Shown: positions 12,697-16,041 of the stretch, in pieces | How the letters are laid out: the number at the start of each line of letters is the position of its first letter | Position numbering within the stretch: position 1 is the first letter of the stretch | Assembly: GCA_002316225.1 (NCBI GenBank) | Contig: DCDC01000100.1 | Location: forward strand, 1-16,041 | From: Firmicutes bacterium UBA1065 | Lineage (GTDB): Bacteria; Bacillota; Clostridia; Tissierellales; Sedimentibacteraceae | Reading direction: 5' to 3' | Length of the DNA: 16,041 bases | Position numbers and translations under genes: made by a program | The notes under the pieces: generated by a model | The model's database searches: none | Told to the model about the DNA's origin: nothing | What the model saw: the letters and a program-made list of their open reading frames with translations, nothing else

Positions 12697-14757
12697 ATGA
12701 GAGAATATTCTTTAGAGAATACCAGGAATATCGGAATAATGGCGCATATTGATGCAGGAAAAACCACATGCACCGAAAGAATCCTGTTCTATACCGGAAA
12801 AATTCATAAAGTGGGAGAGACTCATGAAGGTGCAGCGCAGATGGACTGGATGGAGCAAGAGCAGGAAAGAGGAATAACAATAACTTCAGCTGCGACTACT
12901 TGTATATGGAAAAATGTAAGAATTAACATTATTGATACACCCGGGCACGTAGACTTCACGGTTGAAGTTGAAAGGTCCTTGAGAGTACTGGATGGTGCTG
13001 TAGCAATATTTGATGCTAAAATGGGGGTTGAGCCCCAATCGGAAACTGTGTGGAGACAGGCAGACAAGTATCATGTGCCGAGAATTTGTTTTGTAAACAA
13101 AATGGATAAGATGGGAGCAGATTTCTTCTTCTCCGTAGGCACCATGAAAGAAAGACTGAAAGCAAATGCCGTTCCCATTCAGCTTCCCATAGGATCTGAG
13201 GACAGTTTCAGGGCCATCATTGATTTAGTTACCATGAAGGTAACAAAATATAATGATGATGAAGGAAAAGACCTGGAAGTTATCGACATACCTGATGAAT
13301 ATATGGCCCAGGCCCAGGAATACAGGGAAAAACTCATTGAAGCCCTGGCGGATTTCGATGAAGAAATAATGGAAAAATATTTAAACGGCGAAGAAATTTC
13401 GGTTGAAGAAATTAAAAAAGCCATAAGAAAATCCACAATAAACAATGAAATTGTACCTGTTTTGTGCGGTACGGCTTATAAACACAAGGGTGTCAGACTC
13501 TTGCTTGATGCAATCGTCGATTATTTGCCAAATCCCTTAGACATTCCTCAAATGAACGGGTTTGACCCTGATACGGGAGAAGAAATCGTAAGAGAAGCAT
13601 CAGATGATGCACCACTGTCTGCTTTAGCATTTAAAATAATGTCAGACCCCTTCGTGGGAAAACTTACATTCTTCAGAGTTTATTCAGGAATATTGGAATC
13701 AGGCTCATATGTCTTGAATTCTACCAAGAACAAAAAAGAAAGAATAGGCAGAATTCTTCAGATGCATGCCAACAAGAGGGAAGAGATCGATAAATCTTAC
13801 GCGGGAGACATAGATGCTGCCGTTGGTTTGAAAGTAACAACCACGGGAGATACCTTGTGTGATCCTGACCATCCCATAGTTTTGGAATCCATGGTTTTCC
13901 CGGAACCTGTTATTGAAGTGGCAATTGAGCCGAAAACAAAGGCAGGTCAGGAAAAAATGGGCTTGGGACTTCAAAAGTTAGCAGAAGAAGATCCTACTTT
14001 TAAAACATATACAAATCCTGATACAGGACAGACGATTATTGCAGGAATGGGCGAGCTGCATTTGGAAATTATAGTCGACAGACTTTTAAGAGAATTCAAG
14101 GTTGAAGCAAATGTCGGCAAGCCGCAGGTTTCATACAAAGAAACAATTACCGGAACTGCAGACGTTGATGTTAAGTACGCAAGACAATCAGGCGGTAAGG
14201 GGCAGTATGGACATGTTAAGATTATCATGGAGCCCCAGGAACCGGGTCAAGGCTTTACTTTTGTCAATGCAATCACAGGCGGAGTTATTCCGAAAGAATA
14301 TATACCTGCAGTTGAAGCCGGAATCAGAGGTGCATCTGAAAATGGAGTTTTGGCAGGTTATCCGGTAATAGACTTTAAGGTTACTCTTTATGACGGAAGC
14401 TACCATGAAGTAGACTCAAGCGAAATGGCATTTAAGATTGCCGGTTCCATGGCTTTCAAGCAAGCGATGGAAAAAGCATCACCGGTACTTTTGGAGCCAT
14501 ACATGAAGATAGAAATAACTACTCCGGAAGAATACCTGGGAGACGTTATGGGAGATATGAACTCAAGAAGAGGAAGAATAGAAGGCTTCTCCGACAGAAG
14601 CGGAATAAAGGTTGTGGATGCATATGCACCCTTATCCGAAATGTTCGGGTACGCAACCACCCTCCGGTCCCTGACCCAGGGAAGAGCTTCTTATTCAATG
14701 GAATTCCATCATTACGAAAGAGTGCCTAACAACATAGCTGAAAAAATTATTAAATAA
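12697..14757 (+). CDS. fusA: Translation elongation factor G
   Basis: EF-G is the GTPase that drives tRNA-mRNA translocation and, with RRF, ribosome recycling. At 686 residues it has the normal five-domain length. GTP-binding motifs are complete: P-loop AHIDAGKTT (16-24), switch I RGITITSAATT, DTPGHVD (80-86), NKMD (134-137) and G5 GTAYKHKG. A Cys follows the P-loop (GKTTCTERIL) where Thr is common. Domain IV includes RQSGGKGQYGHV. The C-terminus MEFHHYERVP is typical. ATG at 12697 has AAGGAGGG (12684-12691). It lies 20 bp before tuf in the standard str-operon order. The normal length and context support the housekeeping EF-G, not a paralogue. Confidence 0.98.
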   Translation: MREYSLENTRNIGIMAHIDAGKTTCTERILFYTGKIHKVGETHEGAAQMDWMEQEQERGITITSAATTCIWKNVRINIIDTPGHVDFTVEVERSLRVLDGAVAIFDAKMGVEPQSETVWRQADKYHVPRICFVNKMDKMGADFFFSVGTMKERLKANAVPIQLPIGSEDSFRAIIDLVTMKVTKYNDDEGKDLEVIDIPDEYMAQAQEYREKLIEALADFDEEIMEKYLNGEEISVEEIKKAIRKSTINNEIVPVLCGTAYKHKGVRLLLDAIVDYLPNPLDIPQMNGFDPDTGEEIVREASDDAPLSALAFKIMSDPFVGKLTFFRVYSGILESGSYVLNSTKNKKERIGRILQMHANKREEIDKSYAGDIDAAVGLKVTTTGDTLCDPDHPIVLESMVFPEPVIEVAIEPKTKAGQEKMGLGLQKLAEEDPTFKTYTNPDTGQTIIAGMGELHLEIIVDRLLREFKVEANVGKPQVSYKETITGTADVDVKYARQSGGKGQYGHVKIIMEPQEPGQGFTFVNAITGGVIPKEYIPAVEAGIRGASENGVLAGYPVIDFKVTLYDGSYHEVDSSEMAFKIAGSMAFKQAMEKASPVLLEPYMKIEITTPEEYLGDVMGDMNSRRGRIEGFSDRSGIKVVDAYAPLSEMFGYATTLRSLTQGRASYSMEFHHYERVPNNIAEKIIK

Positions 14758-14777
14758 GCCAAAGGGAGGAAATTAAA

Positions 14778-15971
14778 ATGGCAAAAGCAAAATTTGAAAG
14801 AACAAAACCCCATGTTAATATAGGAACAATTGGTCACGTTGACCACGGCAAAACTACATTAACAGCAGCAATTACGCTTATTTTGAACAAAAGATACGGT
14901 ACGGGAGAATTTATAAGCTATGACAACATAGACAAGGCTCCCGAAGAAAGAGAAAGAGGAATCACAATTTCAACTTCTCACGTTGAGTATGAAACCCCAA
15001 ACAGACACTATGCCCACGTAGACTGCCCGGGCCATGCCGACTACGTTAAGAACATGATTACCGGAGCAGCCCAGATGGACGGAGCAATCCTGGTTGTATC
15101 AGCAGCAGACGGACCCATGCCTCAGACAAGAGAGCACATCCTTCTTTCAAGGCAGGTTGGAGTTCCAAGATTGATTGTATTCCTGAACAAGGAAGACCAG
15201 GTAGACGATCCTGAATTAATCGAACTGGTTGAAATGGAAGTAAGAGAACTCTTGAGCGAGTATGAATTTGACGGGGACAATACACCCATAATCGTAGGTT
15301 CTGCATTAAAAGCCCTTGAAGAACCGGACAGCGAATGGGCCGATAAGGTTCTTAAGCTTATGGAAGCAGTGGATGAATGGATACCGACTCCTCAGAGAGA
15401 TATCGACAAACCATTCCTGATGCCTGTAGAAGACGTGTTCTCAATCACAGGAAGAGGAACAGTTGCAACAGGAAGAGTTGAAAGAGGAGTATTGAAGGTA
15501 CAGGATAAGGTAGAAATAGTAGGACTTGCAGATGAGCCCAGAGAAGTTGTATGTACGGGAGTTGAAATGTTCAGGAAGATGCTTGACCAGGCCCAGGCAG
15601 GAGACAACATAGGAGCTCTTTTAAGAGGAGTTCAGAGAAACGAGATCGAAAGAGGCCAGGTACTTGCAAAACCGGGAACAATAACACCCCATACGAAATT
15701 CAAGGCTGAAGTATACGTATTGACAAAGGAAGAAGGCGGAAGACACACACCGTTCTTCAACGGATACAGACCCCAGTTCTATTTCAGAACAACTGACATA
15801 ACAGGCCAGATTGACCTTGAAGAAGGCGTTGAAATGTGCATGCCCGGAGACAACGCAAGATTTATAGTTCAGTTGATTCATCCTATCGCTATCGAAGAAG
15901 GTTTGAGATTCGCTATCAGAGAAGGCGGAAGGACAGTAGGCTCAGGAGTTGTAACATCAATAATCGAATAA
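14778..15971 (+). CDS. tuf: Translation elongation factor Tu
   Basis: EF-Tu delivers aminoacyl-tRNA to the ribosomal A site in a GTP-dependent cycle. The 397-residue protein is full length: P-loop GHVDHGKTT (19-27), switch I ERGITISTSHVEYE (59-72), DCPGHADYVKN (82-92), guanine-specificity motif NKED (137-140; E. coli has NKCD), then the second domain with SITGRGTVATGRVERG and the third ending GRTVGSGVVTSIIE. ATG at 14778 follows AGGGAGGA (14763-14770). No U-tailed terminator is seen after it; repeat R1 begins 12 bp beyond the stop codon and is cut by the window edge. Confidence 0.99.
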   Translation: MAKAKFERTKPHVNIGTIGHVDHGKTTLTAAITLILNKRYGTGEFISYDNIDKAPEERERGITISTSHVEYETPNRHYAHVDCPGHADYVKNMITGAAQMDGAILVVSAADGPMPQTREHILLSRQVGVPRLIVFLNKEDQVDDPELIELVEMEVRELLSEYEFDGDNTPIIVGSALKALEEPDSEWADKVLKLMEAVDEWIPTPQRDIDKPFLMPVEDVFSITGRGTVATGRVERGVLKVQDKVEIVGLADEPREVVCTGVEMFRKMLDQAQAGDNIGALLRGVQRNEIERGQVLAKPGTITPHTKFKAEVYVLTKEEGGRHTPFFNGYRPQFYFRTTDITGQIDLEEGVEMCMPGDNARFIVQLIHPIAIEEGLRFAIREGGRTVGSGVVTSIIE

Positions 15972-15983
15972 TTCTTAATGACC

Positions 15984-16041
15984 TGTCATTCTGAGGGCTT
16001 TAGCCCGAAGAATCCCATGGGATCCTTCGCTTACGCTCAGG
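15984..16041 (+). repeat. Dispersed palindromic repeat R1, copy after tuf, cut by window end
   Basis: It begins TGTCATTCTGAGGGCT like the copy at 3098. It contains the hairpin GGGC-TTTA-GCCC (15995-16006), then a strong hairpin GAAGAATCC-CATG-GGATCCTTC (16007-16028) with one mismatch, and then reaches the right end ...ACGCTCAGG. The last six bases expected (ATGACA) lie beyond the window. With no other terminator visible after tuf, this structure could shape the 3' end of the tuf mRNA. Confidence 0.85.

Noticed and set aside
1..16041. CRISPR array, phage genes, toxin-antitoxin pair or defence system
   Set aside because: Every substantial frame is accounted for by core transcription, translation and secretion genes; there are no regularly spaced repeats and no tRNA-like or integrase sequence.

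Overview
The window is a contiguous stretch of core gene-expression operons from a low-GC Gram-positive bacterium, most likely a member of the class Clostridia. Four things point there: the gene order rpmG-secE-nusG-rplK-rplA-[L10 leader]-rplJ-rplL-rpoB-rpoC-L7Ae-like-rpsL-rpsG-fusA-tuf, the short RpoC without large insertions, the Firmicutes-style S12, and the strong AAGGAGG ribosome binding sites. Genus cannot be fixed from the sequence alone. All genes are on the + strand and none looks broken.

Layout. 1-279: the tail of a dispersed repeat, then a regulatory block made of a consensus promoter, an immediate hairpin terminator, a long nested inverted repeat, and a second promoter leading into rpmG. 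280-1194: rpmG (L33), secE and nusG. 1240-2430: rplK and rplA, separated by a probable L1-binding hairpin next to the rplA ribosome binding site. 2431-2560: an L10-type leader with a terminator. 2579-3590: rplJ and rplL, with a 63-bp dispersed repeat between them. 3601-3825: a bulged terminator/attenuator, then a strong promoter. 3826-11193: rpoB and rpoC (beta and beta-prime). 11194-11399: a non-coding block with a perfect 28-bp palindrome, a strong promoter and a structured leader. 11400-15971: the L7Ae-like protein gene, rpsL, rpsG, fusA and tuf. 15984-16041: another copy of the dispersed repeat, cut by the window end.

Together the genes make RNA polymerase core, the NusG elongation factor, the SecE translocase subunit, ribosomal stalk proteins (L1, L10, L11, L7/L12), small-subunit decoding and head proteins (S12, S7) and both GTPase elongation factors. 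Autogenous feedback is visible or plausible at rplA (L1), rplJ (L10-L7/L12) and between rpsL and rpsG (S7).

I found no new multi-gene system. The gene content is ordinary. The unusual material is non-coding: two palindromic repeat families placed within the operons, the compound control region before rpmG, the L1-site mimic, and a repeat-expanded acidic tail on RpoB.
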